Source of the DNA: Symsagittifera roscoffensis
Taxonomy: Eukaryota > Xenacoelomorpha > Acoela > Convolutidae
Reading direction: 5' to 3'
Assembly (NCBI RefSeq): GCF_963678635.1
Contig: NW_026970945.1
Coordinates: 1 to 48,562, forward strand
DNA: 48,562 nt
Part shown: positions 1 to 10,399 of the stretch, one piece after another
Layout: every line of letters begins with the position of its first letter
Position numbering within the stretch: position 1 is the stretch's first letter
Notes under the pieces: model-generated
Databases searched by the model: none
What the model was told of the DNA's origin: nothing
What the model saw: the letters and a program-made list of their open reading frames with translations, nothing else
Position numbers and translations under genes: made by a program

Positions 1-2
1 AG

Positions 3-666
3 GTAAATAGATTACTTGATATTTTAGAACAATACGAAATTATCTCACCAGTTAAAATAGAAGAACAACCAAAAGGTAATACCTTCATTAACACTGTTAT
101 CATCCTCGCAAAAGGTGAATCACTAAAAATAGTTTTAGACGCTAGATATCTCAATTCACTAATTGACGAATCAAAATGCAATTGGCCTATTGAACCAATA
201 CAAGTTATCTTAACAAAGATAAATGGTAAATACTTCACAACCGCAGATATGAATAGTGCTTATAATCAAATGGCACTAGATGCACAATCACGACGTTTAA
301 CACAATTTGTTATTGGAAATCAACAATATGAATTGAATCGCTTATTCTATAGAATATCCATAGGACCAGCAGCTTTTTCAGCTTTCATGAGTAAAATTTT
401 TAGACCATTAATACTCAAGAAAATTGCAATCACCTATTTAGATGATGTTTTTATGCAATCACAAACCAAAGAAGAAATGTTTACAGTTTTAGAATAATAT
501 CATAAAATATTTCAGAACAAAAATCTGAAAGCAGCCCCTGATAAATCACACTTCTTTTTAACACGCGTTAAATTTTTAGGACATAATATTGAACGAAACA
601 CTATCACTCCATTAAAATCACGCATTGATGCAATTCAAAAATTACAGCCATCTGCAAAAAAAAGAA
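3..666 (+). pseudogene. Ty3/Gypsy reverse transcriptase, 5'-truncated copy 1
   Basis: Reverse transcriptase domain of an LTR retroelement; it would copy element RNA into cDNA inside a virus-like particle. The frame is open from the window edge to a stop at 495-497. It shows the fingers/palm landmarks: LDARYLN, the first catalytic Asp region FTTADMNSAYNQ, and the YLDD active-site box near 437-448 in ITYLDDVF. After the stop the same frame continues with the RT connection region (HFFLTRVKFLGHN). The 5' part (gag, protease and start of RT) lies outside the window or is lost. It is truncated and has an in-frame stop, so it is a pseudogene. The family call rests on YLDD and on the RT, RNase H, integrase order seen in copy 2. 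Confidence 0.9.
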
Positions 667-1688
667 AATCCAAGAATTCCTTGGAATGTTGAATTTCTTA
701 AGTAAATATGTATACAAAATGCAATTATACTTAAGACAACAAAATATACTTAAGATATACTTAAGATAACATCCTCAGACAACAAAATAATTTTGAATGG
801 ACCACTGAACATAAAACACGATTTGAAGAAATTAAAAAGCTTTTGACAGAACAAATTTTAAACACAATTCCAGATCCAAGTCAACCATTCTATGCAATGT
901 GCGATGCTTCAAATTTTGGCATCGGCGCAGCATTGCTACAATCACATAGTGGAACAAATAAAATGAATCTTATACCAGCAAATTCACGATTATTCAACCA
1001 GGCAGAGCTACGACTCTCAACTCTAATGAGAGAATGTACAGCTATAATTTATACACTCACAGAATATGATTTTTTGATACTTGGATCAAAACACCCAACA
1101 GTTCTGTTTACAGATCACAAACCAATTATTTTTCTCTTCACACAAAAATCAAATCCTAATCATAGAGTTTATAGATTTCAATTAATTCTAATGACGTTCC
1201 CAAACTTACATATAGTTTGGACAGCAGGAAAAAACCTCGCATTACCAGATACATTAAGTCGAAATACGCCACCTGAATTACTTACACGAAAAACTACAGT
1301 TGAAATACCACAAAATATAAAATTTTATTTTGCAAAAGATGAAACATCACCCCGACTAGAATGCAAATACGCAGTAAAAACTGACATTGATCAATCACAA
1401 ATAAATAATCTACAACAATTTCCACTCTACTTAGATTGCCAAAATAATCACTACGAAGTTGATTTATTAGGCACACCTACTTCTAAACCAATTCCATACT
1501 CACAATGGATAAAAAATAATACTCAACAAAAGAGAACAAAACAACACTCGCATAAAAAAGACCTTTTTTTACTAATTGAAAAAAAAAATTGAACGATAAA
1601 AAAATTTTATCAGGACCATAACTAAAAGATTCAAAATAAACAATAAATCAAGTATTTGACCTCCATGACCCACTTGACACAGTTCCCC
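667..1688 (+). pseudogene. Ty3/Gypsy RNase H and pol linker, copy 1
   Basis: RNase H domain that would degrade the RNA strand of RNA-DNA hybrids. The main open stretch is 843-1592. It shows FYAMCDASNFGIGAALLQ with the first acidic residue, the MRECTAIIY segment with the Glu, and LFTDHKPI with the third acidic residue, followed by LPDTLSR, which normally precedes integrase. The region 667-842 holds the RT/RNase H connection in broken frames with a local insertion. Instead of entering integrase, the sequence changes at about 1688 into the gag leader of the next element, so this copy has lost integrase and its 3' end. RNase H identity is firm; the cause of the junction is inferred. Confidence 0.88.
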
Positions 1689-1703
1689 ACAGAATCACTA
1701 CAG

Positions 1704-3221
1704 ATGACCATGAATCCATACCTCATGGGTGGATCGTCAATAACATCGAATAAACCATTAATGTTATTCACAGGAACAGACCCTGAATATTCTGTAGAAG
1801 ATTATTTAAATGCAGTAACAGCAAATTTAATTTTAAATATAGGACCCGAACCAATTAATACACCACTCCATCAAAATCGGATACATAGACGCACAGCGTT
1901 AATACAAACAACACTAGATGGCGCAGCTCAAAAATGGTTTTCAGTACTACCCATAGAAATAAAATCAGATTGGAAAAAATTTACACAAGAATTTTCAAAA
2001 ATGTTTGATTCTGAAAGAAACAAACAACATCAAAGAGTTTTATGCAACGAAATACGCATATTACCAAATGAAACAATTAAACAACTAGCAGTTCGAATCA
2101 AAATACTAGTTCGAAAAGCATATTCACTCAATACACATGACTACAAAAACACAAAAATGACAGAAATTTTGATGATGACCTTAACACCTCAATTAAGGAA
2201 AATAGCTATAAAAAAGAGAGCATCTCAACGTTCCTCAATTTGAGAACCAGATTTAGATTTCAGAAAATTAGTAGATAAACTAGAACAAGCAGAAATCACA
2301 ATGAAACTCGAAGAAACAGAAAATATAAAACTACAATATGTTAATCGGATTGAAACAAATACTACACATATAAATAACAGAAAAGAATCAGACACAGACC
2401 TGATTGAAAAAATTACTGAAATACTAAACATCTACGAACGGAATCCAAACTTTAAAGGCAAACCATCTTTCAAAAAATGGTGTAATTAATGTCGACGATA
2501 CGGAGACAGTATCGCCGAATGTAGACAAAAACAACAAGACAATCAGAATAAACCTCAAAAGCACAAAGAACCAAATAAGTCATTCTATCAATATATGAAA
2601 AAAGATCAAAACCTACCAAACAAAAATATATATAGTAATAATAGTTCGGGAAAACCACTTCCAAGTAACTCAAATTACTCAAGAAATCAATCACCAGATA
2701 ACTCCAGTTATAGAGGTAGATCGCCCGAACGAAGAAATTCACGAAACTTCTCACAAAATAGATATAGCCGACCAAATAGCCAAAACAACCAAAATAACTG
2801 TTCCCGATCGAATTCAAACAAAACAGAACTTGTTCCTGCATCCAGTTCCCATTCAAACCCAAAGAATAGACACTATTCCAATTATAGATCACGAAACTCA
2901 TCATACAACAGAAATAGAAACTATTCACACAGTAGAAATAGAAGTTATTCTAACAATCGAAATCAGAATTATCCAAACAACAGATCAAGGAACAATTCGT
3001 ATAATAGATCAAATTATCACAGATCAACTGATAACAATCAAAACAGATCACAAAATAATTCACAAAAAATCGAAACTCAAGTTACAATAATAGATACAGA
3101 AATTATTCCCAGTCACCACATAAGAATAATAATCGTTATCCCGATTCTAAACATCGATACAGAAGTAACACACCAAAACATCAAAAACACTTTAATCAAG
3201 TGCAAACAAATGAAGAAATAA
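1704..3221 (+). pseudogene. gag: Retroelement gag (capsid/nucleocapsid), copy 2
   Basis: Structural Gag of the Ty3/Gypsy element, forming the particle and packaging RNA. ATG 1704 is preferred because the earlier in-frame ATGs (1656, 1665) lie in sequence derived from the upstream pol copy. Residues 1-180 resemble the retrotransposon Gag capsid domain (LFTGTDPEYSVEDYLNAV; a TTLDGAAQKWF segment; a segment ending LAVRIKILVRKAYSL). One frame runs to 3221 with stops at 2241-2243 and 2487-2489. The second stop sits inside a CCHC-type zinc knuckle (about 2481-2531), where the position expected to be His reads Asp. The C-terminal third is a low-complexity Asn/Arg/Ser/Tyr-rich basic tail, consistent with nucleic-acid binding. 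Two stops and a lost zinc ligand make it nonfunctional. Confidence 0.85.
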
Positions 3222-4123
3222 CATCAGACCCCCCAGGTATTGATGACACAGGAAGTAATGAACTACAATTAAATCACATTATTTGTGAATCATCGGATAC
3301 TGAAAGTGATACCGATAATACCATCTCTGTAAATATGATAACAGTCGAGAACGACTATGAACCTATCATATACGAACAACCCTTTAATTCACATATATAT
3401 GAAAATCAATTGGAACTTCTTCATAATTACTACATTGGACCCATTAATAATAATACACAAACTACACAAGAAGTAAACAAAATAAACTTGGTAATTAAAC
3501 CTGATAAAAAAGATGAAACACAATGCTCAAACACAAAACATATTTATCAAAATATACAAAAAGAACAACCAAGGGGAAGAAATTGGACATTTCCATTTCT
3601 TTTAGAGAGTCCAAGAAACAAAGAATTTCAACCACCAGATCTTGAAATTGATTTTTTAATTGACTCAGGAGCAGAATCAAATATAATTATTATTCCCACA
3701 TGGAATGAAATCAAAACATTGCATCCAAATTTAACACCTCTTGAAACCTCTAGTAAATTAGCAACAGCACAAGGATCAACATTAGTAAATTATGGAAAAA
3801 TCCAATTAATCCTTGTTCCCACAAGAACAATGGAACAAAACAAGATTTTGAACAAGCCATTTAAACGAATATTTCTTATTACTGATATTAAGCACAATAT
3901 TATTGACATACCATTCATAACTAAATATATACCAACAATCAACATCTTAAATAGCAAGATCCATATCAAAGATAAATATACAAAAACAAAAAATACAGCC
4001 TTAACATTTTTCCAAAGATTAAACAAACAACCACTTTTTTTCTCAAAATTTTATCCTATTTATAATCAAGAACGGAAACACCTGAAACCACTGTCAGGAA
4101 ATAAATATATAATTTTTCAATAA
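3200..4123 (+). pseudogene. Retropepsin-like aspartic protease (pol N-terminus)
   Basis: Aspartic protease that would process the Gag-Pol polyprotein. The catalytic signature is IDFLIDSGAESNI (near 3648-3686), with the DSG triad of retropepsins. A later ATAQGSTLVNYGKI segment fits the flap and strand region, and DIKHNIIDIPFITKY sits where the conserved C-terminal hydrophobic-Gly motif is expected. About 140 residues of acidic linker precede it. The frame is -1 relative to gag, but the Asn/Arg-rich gag tail continues in this frame from about 3071, so the frame change looks like a one-base indel in an A-run near 3063-3070 rather than a programmed site. The open frame itself is intact, but its parent polyprotein is broken on both sides. 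Confidence 0.82.
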
Positions 4124-4505
4124 AACAAGTTCATCAGTGTAACAAAAATCAAAACAAACCACAGTTTTTCTTGTCAGATTTCAAACTTAAACCTATTCAC
4201 AAATTTTTCAAAATTACAATCTCATCCATAAAATGCTACAATTTCAGCTATAAATGAAGTAGCCTACCGAGTTAATAATATACTAAAACAAATGCTACAA
4301 TTTCAGCTATAAATGAAGTAGCCTACCGAGTTAATAATATACTACAATTATTAGATATATGCAAATCAACAATTCTTGACGAAGAATTATTCATTAATAA
4401 CATAATAAGTAATGAGAGAAAAACACAGATTATTTCACAAAAACACCATATTTTAAACCGACATTCAATATAGCAAACTACAAAAAAGAACAACAAAAAT
4501 TTTTA
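4124..4505 (+). other. Broken pol linker between protease and RT
   Basis: No long open frame. Short stretches (for example ISAINEVAYRVNNIL around 4250-4290) look like degraded pol linker. The main feature is the 59-bp tandem duplication listed separately. Confidence 0.5.
4232..4345 (+). repeat. 59-bp tandem duplication
   Basis: The block starting AATGCTACAATTTCAGC occurs at 4232 and again at 4291, giving a period of 59 bp. The copies are essentially identical over about 54 bp. Because 59 is not a multiple of three, the duplication shifts the pol frame, and a stop follows in the second copy. Confidence 0.95.
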
Positions 4506-5393
4506 ACAATGTTTAATTTTCAACACTGACAAATCACACAAGATGAATTTGATAAATTAGCAAAACAACTGTTAAAATATTCAACAGTCTACGCAACATC
4601 AAAATTTGACATTGGAAGAATTAGTTCATCACTACACCACCTTCTATTTAAACCTGACGCAGTTTTCAAAAGACAAAGAGCAATTAAAGTACCGATTCAC
4701 TTACACGACAAGGTAAATAGATTACTTGATATTTTAGAACAATACGAAATTATCTCACCAGTTAAAATAGAAGAACAACCAAAAGGTAATACCTTCATTA
4801 ACCCTGTTATCATCCTCGCAAAAGGTGAATCACTAAAAATAGTTTTAGACGCTAGATATCTCAATTAACTAAATGACGAACCAAAATGCAATTGGCCTAT
4901 TGAACCAATACAAGTTATCTTAACAAAGATAAATGGTAAATACTTCACAACCGCAGACATGAATAGTTCTTATAATCAAATGGCACTAGATGCACAATCA
5001 CGACGTTTAACACAATTTGTTATTGGAAATCAACAATATGAATTTAATCGCTTATTCTATAGAAAATCCATAGGACCAGCAGCTTTTCAGCTTTCATGAG
5101 TAAAATTTTTAGACCATTAATACTCAAGAAAAATGCAATCACCTATTTAGATGATGTTTTTATGCAATCACAAACCAAAGAAGAAATGTTTACAGTTTTA
5201 GAACAATATCATAAAATACTTCAGGACAAAAATCTGAAAACAGCCCCTGATAAATCACACTTCTTTTTAACACGCGTTAAATTTTTAGGACATAATATTA
5301 TCGAAACGCTATCACTCCATTAAAATCACGCATTGATGCAATTCAAAAACTTCAGCCACCTACAAATAAAAAAAAATCCAAGAATTCCCTGGA
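4506..5393 (+). pseudogene. Ty3/Gypsy reverse transcriptase, copy 2
   Basis: Second and more complete copy of the RT domain, extending upstream of the direct-repeat start with an N-terminal region (ISSSLHHLLFKPDAVFKRQ, then the PIHL segment) typical of the start of Ty3/Gypsy RT. Catalytic landmarks match copy 1: LDARYLN, TTADMNSSYNQ and YLDD (near 5142-5153 in ITYLDDVF). Damage differs from copy 1: an in-frame stop after LDARYLN (about 4866), a one-base loss near 5085-5095 that shifts frame just before MSKIFRPL, and another break near 5300. The two copies therefore decayed independently after duplication. Confidence 0.9.
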
Positions 5394-6375
5394 ATGTTAA
5401 ATTTCTTAGGTAAATATGTTTACAAAAGGCAATTATACTTAAGACCTTTCTATAACATCCTCAGACAACAAAATAATTGTGAATGGACCACTGAACATAA
5501 AACACGATTTGAAGAAATTAAAAAGATTTTGACAAAACAAACTTCAAAAACAATTCCAGATCCAAATCAACCATTCTATGCAATGTGCGATGCTTCAAAT
5601 TTTGGCATCGGCGCAGCATTGCTACAATCACATAGTGGAACAAATAAAATGAGTCTTATACCAGCAAATTCACGATTATTCACACAAGCAGAGCTACGAC
5701 TCTCAACTCTAATGAGAGAATGTACAGCTATAATTTATACACTTACAGAAAATGAATTTCTGATACTTGGATCAAAACACCCAACAGTTCTATTTACAGA
5801 TCAAAAACCAATTATATTTCTCTTCACACAAAAATCAAATCCTAATCATAGAGTTTATAGATTTCAATTAATTCTAATGAAATTCCCAAACTTACATATA
5901 GTTTGGACAGCAGGAAAAAAACCTCGCATTACCGGATACATTAAGTCGAAATACGCCACCTGAATTACTTACCCGAAAAACTACAGTTGAAATACCACAA
6001 AATATAAAATTCTATCTCGCAAAAGATGAAACAAAACCCCGACTAGAAAGCAAATACGCAGTAAGAACTGACATTGATCAATCACAAATAAATAATCTAC
6101 AACAATTTCCACTCTACTTAGATTGCCAAAATAATCACTACGGAGTTGATTTATTAGGCACACCTACTTTTAAACCAATTCCATACTCACAATGGATAAA
6201 AAAAAATACTCAACAAAAGAGAATAAAACAACACTCGCATAAAAAACCTTTTTGCACTAATTGAAAAAGAAAATTTGACCGATAAAAAAATTTTATCAGG
6301 ACCACAAACAAAAGATTCAAAATACACAATAAATCAAGTTTTTGACCTCCATGACCCACTTGACACAGTTCCCCT
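4711..6375 (+). repeat. Direct repeat, right copy (pol fragment)
   Basis: Right-hand partner of 1-1688, inside a more complete element. Homology begins in RT and ends at the GACACAGTTCCCC motif about 6361-6374, downstream of RNase H. Confidence 0.9.
5394..5963 (+). pseudogene. Ty3/Gypsy RNase H, copy 2
   Basis: RNase H domain with the RT connection segment (MLNFLGKYVYKRQLYLRPF) at its start. Acidic catalytic positions are seen in FYAMCDASNFGIG, MRECTAIIYTL and LFTDQKPI; the usual TDHKPL-type motif reads TDQKPI here, whereas copy 1 keeps His. An extra A in the run near 5915-5925 shifts the frame just before the ITGYIKS ending, so the LPDTLSR motif is out of frame. The region 5964-6274 continues as pol linker in another frame. 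Confidence 0.88.
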
Positions 6376-8168
6376 ATCAAAACTAGAAATTGACATTATT
6401 TTTCTCCCCTCAACAGATAAAATTACACTTGAACTTTTAAAACAATATCAAAATCTCGACCCAGTGATTAGACAACTTAGATCATGGCACAAATACAAAA
6501 CTAAGCACGTAAAAGCTGATACCACAATTTTAGGAAACAAAACAATCCTCCGATATTTCCGAAAATTTAATAACACATCAATTAATGAAAATATAGGTCT
6601 TTTAGAATATCAATTAAATGATTCTAAAGTTCCTTGTCTTCCTTTAATTATGATACTAATAGCTTTTAACATCTCCCATACACAAAATACAAAGGGACAC
6701 TCAGGATCAGAAAAAAAACATACTCGAACTTTACACAAAATTTTTATTTCCCAAATGCACCAATTTGGATAAAAGTATTATGCAATGATTGTATAATTTT
6801 TCAACCGAACAAACCCTATCCAAATCAAAAACAAATAGCACAGAACAAGATTTTAAAGGACAAAGTCTATATTTCAACCATCGCATTTCATTCGATACAA
6901 AAGGACCAATTTCACCATCCTCTGAAGGAAACTCCTACAATATGGTCATTGTTGATGCATTCACACATTATGTAGCACTCAACCCAGTACCACATTGTAA
7001 TGCTTATTATGCTTACACAACACTTTATGAACATTGGATAGCCAAATTCGGATTACCCGAAATCCCAGTTACAGACAACAGTACAGAATTTATAAATAAT
7101 GAAATCATCACACTATGCCACTTATATAACATCAAACATAAACCACGTACATCTCATGCACCTTGGACAAACGGTTTAGTCGAAGGTATGAACCATTCAT
7201 TACAAGAATATCTCAGATGTATCATTAATGGAAATGATACACGATACATAAAATGGTCAGCAGATAAAAAACTATTTCCCTTATCATATAATTCAAAAAT
7301 TACGATAACTTTAGGAATTTCACCATAAGAAATGATTTTTAATCAAAAGCCACGGAAACCAATAAAAATGCACAAGGTTATTGCCAACCAAATAAAGATT
7401 CAATTTGTTACAACCTACTTTTACACACAAATGATGAAGATCATTTTCATCATCCACAAATTCTTAAATTAGCCTCCAGCACACATACCGAACGGATATT
7501 AAATAGAGATAAAAAACAATGAAGTTTACCATAAAGTAACAAAGAAATTGTTACAAAGGCAAAACATTAACGAATATAACAAAACAAAATTTATAGATTA
7601 ACAAAAACAAAACAAAACTTTACGCCAGCCACAGAATTAAAAATTGGAACATTTGTCTTAATACCTAACATTAATACGCAAAAAGGAATCTCTAAAAAAT
7701 TACAACCACTTCGAAAAGGCCCATACCAAAAAATTGCCAAACCCACTGACGTAACGTATAAACTCACAGATTCAACTAAAAAAGAAATTATTCAACATCG
7801 TAACAATCTATTGCCCTACTACCCAAAAGAATACACATCACGCGAATTACCTCAAGTATTTTCTTTTACAGGTTTAAAAGTTATTCAAAATCATACACAT
7901 ACAGAAAAAGAAACAAATGTACAGGACAACATTCATCATGAAAAACAAAATAAAAAAACAAACCACAACTCAAAACAATACAAAAACGCCAGACCCAAAA
8001 ATACCTAAAAAAACAGGAAAATTATAGAAAAAATTTTACCACAAGATCAAGTAGAAAAATCAAAACACAGAGAATCATCACGACTTAGAAATCAGCCACG
8101 TAAAAATTACAAAAAATTCATCCCACAATCTAAAATATTAAAGAAAGCTGAATTTCAACAACAACTTT
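6275..8168 (+). pseudogene. Retroelement integrase with GPY/F-like C-terminus
   Basis: DDE-type integrase that would insert element cDNA. An N-terminal HHCC zinc-binding region is split: the His residues are in 6275-6772 (ISHTQNTKGHSG), while the CNDC pair near 6781-6792 is in another frame. The catalytic core (6789-7328) shows the first Asp in ISFDTKGP, the second in VTDNSTEF and the Glu in NGLVEGMNHSLQEYL, with normal spacing. A stop ends this frame at 7326-7328. Further fragments include LRKGPYQKIAKPTDVTYKL (about 7711-7770), which fits the GPY/F module of Ty3/Gypsy integrases. The coding trace ends with a basic tail and a stop at 8168. At least three frame breaks are present. Confidence 0.88.
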
Positions 8169-9067
8169 GATTTTAAAATTAATAATTATTACACCTCTAA
8201 ATCATTTTGATTTTTTCATATTTTCAAGATAACATGCTGAAACATACGCAACAATTCTACTTCAGATTCAGCCAATAGGATTCACTCAAACCCGTCACCT
8301 TCTATATCTCTAACACGAACCTATTAGGCGATAGATATTAATACTCCAGGCATATCTATAACTTTAACTTTACAACCTCCAGGTCAAAAAAAGCAACTCG
8401 CTGAGACTTGACAACTAAAATAAATACCACCATAATATTACAACCATCCCCTGTCTAATAACGCAAAGATCAACAGTATTTTCCCAACTCAGACCTCAAA
8501 AACCTTCCAACCAAAAGTGGCAAATTAGCCTAAAGTAAAAAAGGACCATAATCACTTGGCCTAAGTACAAATATTTCAAAAATACCCCAGATTACCCAGC
8601 AACTAGAAATAAAGCAAAGAAGGCCTTCCGAACACCATAAAATTAGCCCCCAACAATTTTTCACAAAACTCAACCCACTTGTCAAAAAACCAATAAATAA
8701 TCCGACCTCAAACAACAAAAAATATTTGACGAACGAATCACTTCTTAAATGTTTTTCTCTCAAAGAGTCAATATCTTAAAAAATAAAATCTTAAATTTTT
8801 TCATAAAAATTTTCATTCTATTCAAACTTTTACTCATATTTTTTATTGATACTTTTGAAGCTTTAATCATCCTTTTATTAATTTTTTTGCTATATTTTTT
8901 TAATTTTCTACTCCCTATTGAAAATATATCTCCAATTTTCCCAAATCATTGAACACATTCACAGGTATGATAATTCAAAGTCTTTTTAAATGATACGAAT
9001 AATTTTTAGTAGAACAGATATTTTTTAACTATTCGTAATTTTCATCACATTTTTATCATCCCTAATA
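8169..9067 (+). other. Post-pol spacer with a hydrophobic ORF
   Basis: From 8169 to 8748 no convincing coding frame is seen on the + strand; a minus-strand frame of 77 codons (8530-8763) has no recognisable motif. At 8749-8952 there is a 67-codon + frame made almost entirely of Ile/Leu/Phe stretches, which could be one or two membrane segments or simply T-rich sequence. A splice acceptor or subgenomic leader for the downstream ORFs might lie here, but nothing decisive is visible. Confidence 0.4.
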
Positions 9068-10326
9068 ATGACAATGTGCAAATGTGTAAAAAAGGCAATA
9101 GTCACATTCGCCTTAGCAACAATCCTTTTAATTTTTTTCATCGAAGAATATTACAATAAACATAAATCTTCCCACTAGAAAATATCAATCGGACACGTTT
9201 CCAAAATTGCTAACCAACAATCACAAAATCAGTCTTCACCGACATCATCCCAAGAAAACCCAGCCATACCCACAACTACCCAAAACCCCCAATCATCTAC
9301 ACAAAATTCTTTTCAAGATAATCCATACACTTTTGAAGAACGACATGCTCGCTTATCCTAACCACTAGAACCAGTTCAGCGACAGGCATCCCTAAGTGAA
9401 CCAACATATAATTTATACCCCACATTACCACAAGACTTAGATAGAGTAAGACACATTAGTCAAAATCAAAATATTATTGAAATAAATAGACAAATTATAC
9501 ATCCACGAAGAAATAGAATTCTTCAAACCCCTAGAGTTCATTTTGATATACCCCAATCACCAACACCAACTACTTCCGAAATTTCAAGTAGTACATTGCC
9601 AGAAACTCCCACACTCCTTTCACAACATAGCACCTCAAGTATACCCTCAGATTACTTAGGTTCAACAACGACATCTGAGCAAATGCGTGAAAATCCCTTT
9701 AACCCCCCCCCCCCCCCAATCCCACCGCACGACTACCATATTGGGCAACACAATCTTACTCACAAGGAGAACCAAACCTAGTAAATGAACCAATAATTAT
9801 TTCTTCAGACACAACATTATCGTCCCTACCAGAAACATTATCACTCCCCTCAACACCATCATTAAGTCAAATTTCACCGACGCTTTTCCCATTAAATTTC
9901 CCAAATAACCTCGACGCTAGATATCGAGAACAATCATCATCAAATACCCATTTACGACTAGATTGGAATACATTCGTAGCACCTCCCCCATTATTTGGAC
10001 AACATCGAGATAGTAACCGACTCCACAGTTGGTTACTCAATAGATTACAATATAGACAAGATATCCACGAAGATATTCGAGAACACAATATTCAAATACT
10101 TCAACAAAATAGTCTCCAATCAAAATTTGAAATCACAATCAAACTTAATAATATTGTTCAACATCCCTACCCATTAAATCCACCAAACATAACAGCTCAA
10201 TCGCTACCACCACCATTTATAACAACTGAAGTAATATATAAATACGATAGATACACAAAAAACACAATTGGTTACATAACATTTTATAAACCATACTCAG
10301 GATTATCATACACATGTATATTCTAA
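9068..10326 (+). pseudogene. Retroelement accessory ORF, membrane-anchored Ser/Thr/Pro-rich
   Basis: Unrecognised product. From ATG 9068 the frame encodes a short Cys/Lys start and a hydrophobic stretch (AIVTFALATILLIFFI) that could be a signal anchor. About 190 residues rich in Ser, Thr, Pro and Gln follow, as in mucin-like or disordered stalks. In-frame stops occur near 9176 and 9358. A run of 15 C residues (9703-9717) then breaks the frame. The coding trace resumes in the next frame and runs to a stop at 10324-10326 with a more ordered, Tyr-rich end (ITFYKPYSGLSYTCIF). It lies between pol and the envelope-like ORF. The position suggests a structural or surface accessory protein, but no function is claimed. 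Confidence 0.5.
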
Positions 10327-10399
10327 AAATATTAACATTTCAACACATCTTTTAATAATATTTTCCGACCAAAACACAAATCCTTCTCCTCGCACAGGA

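Larger units (their letters stand above)
1..1688 (+). repeat. Direct repeat, left copy (pol fragment)
   Basis: This segment is nearly identical to 4711-6375: both begin AGGTAAATAGATTACTTG and both carry RT and RNase H of the same retroelement. Similarity stops at about 1688, where the left copy passes abruptly into gag while the right copy continues into integrase. Relative to the right copy the left one has a short extra stretch around 725-770 made of repeated TACTTAAGA-type motifs. The two copies differ by scattered substitutions and one-base indels. Confidence 0.9.

Noticed and set aside
3055-3225. Programmed -1 frameshift between gag and protease
   Set aside because: The offset fits -1, but no XXXYYYZ heptamer with a structure was found, and the gag tail already continues in the new frame from about 3071. 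A simple A-run indel explains it.
8530-8763. 77-codon minus-strand frame
   Set aside because: No motif, opposite to all retroelement genes, composition like that of the surrounding AT-rich sequence.
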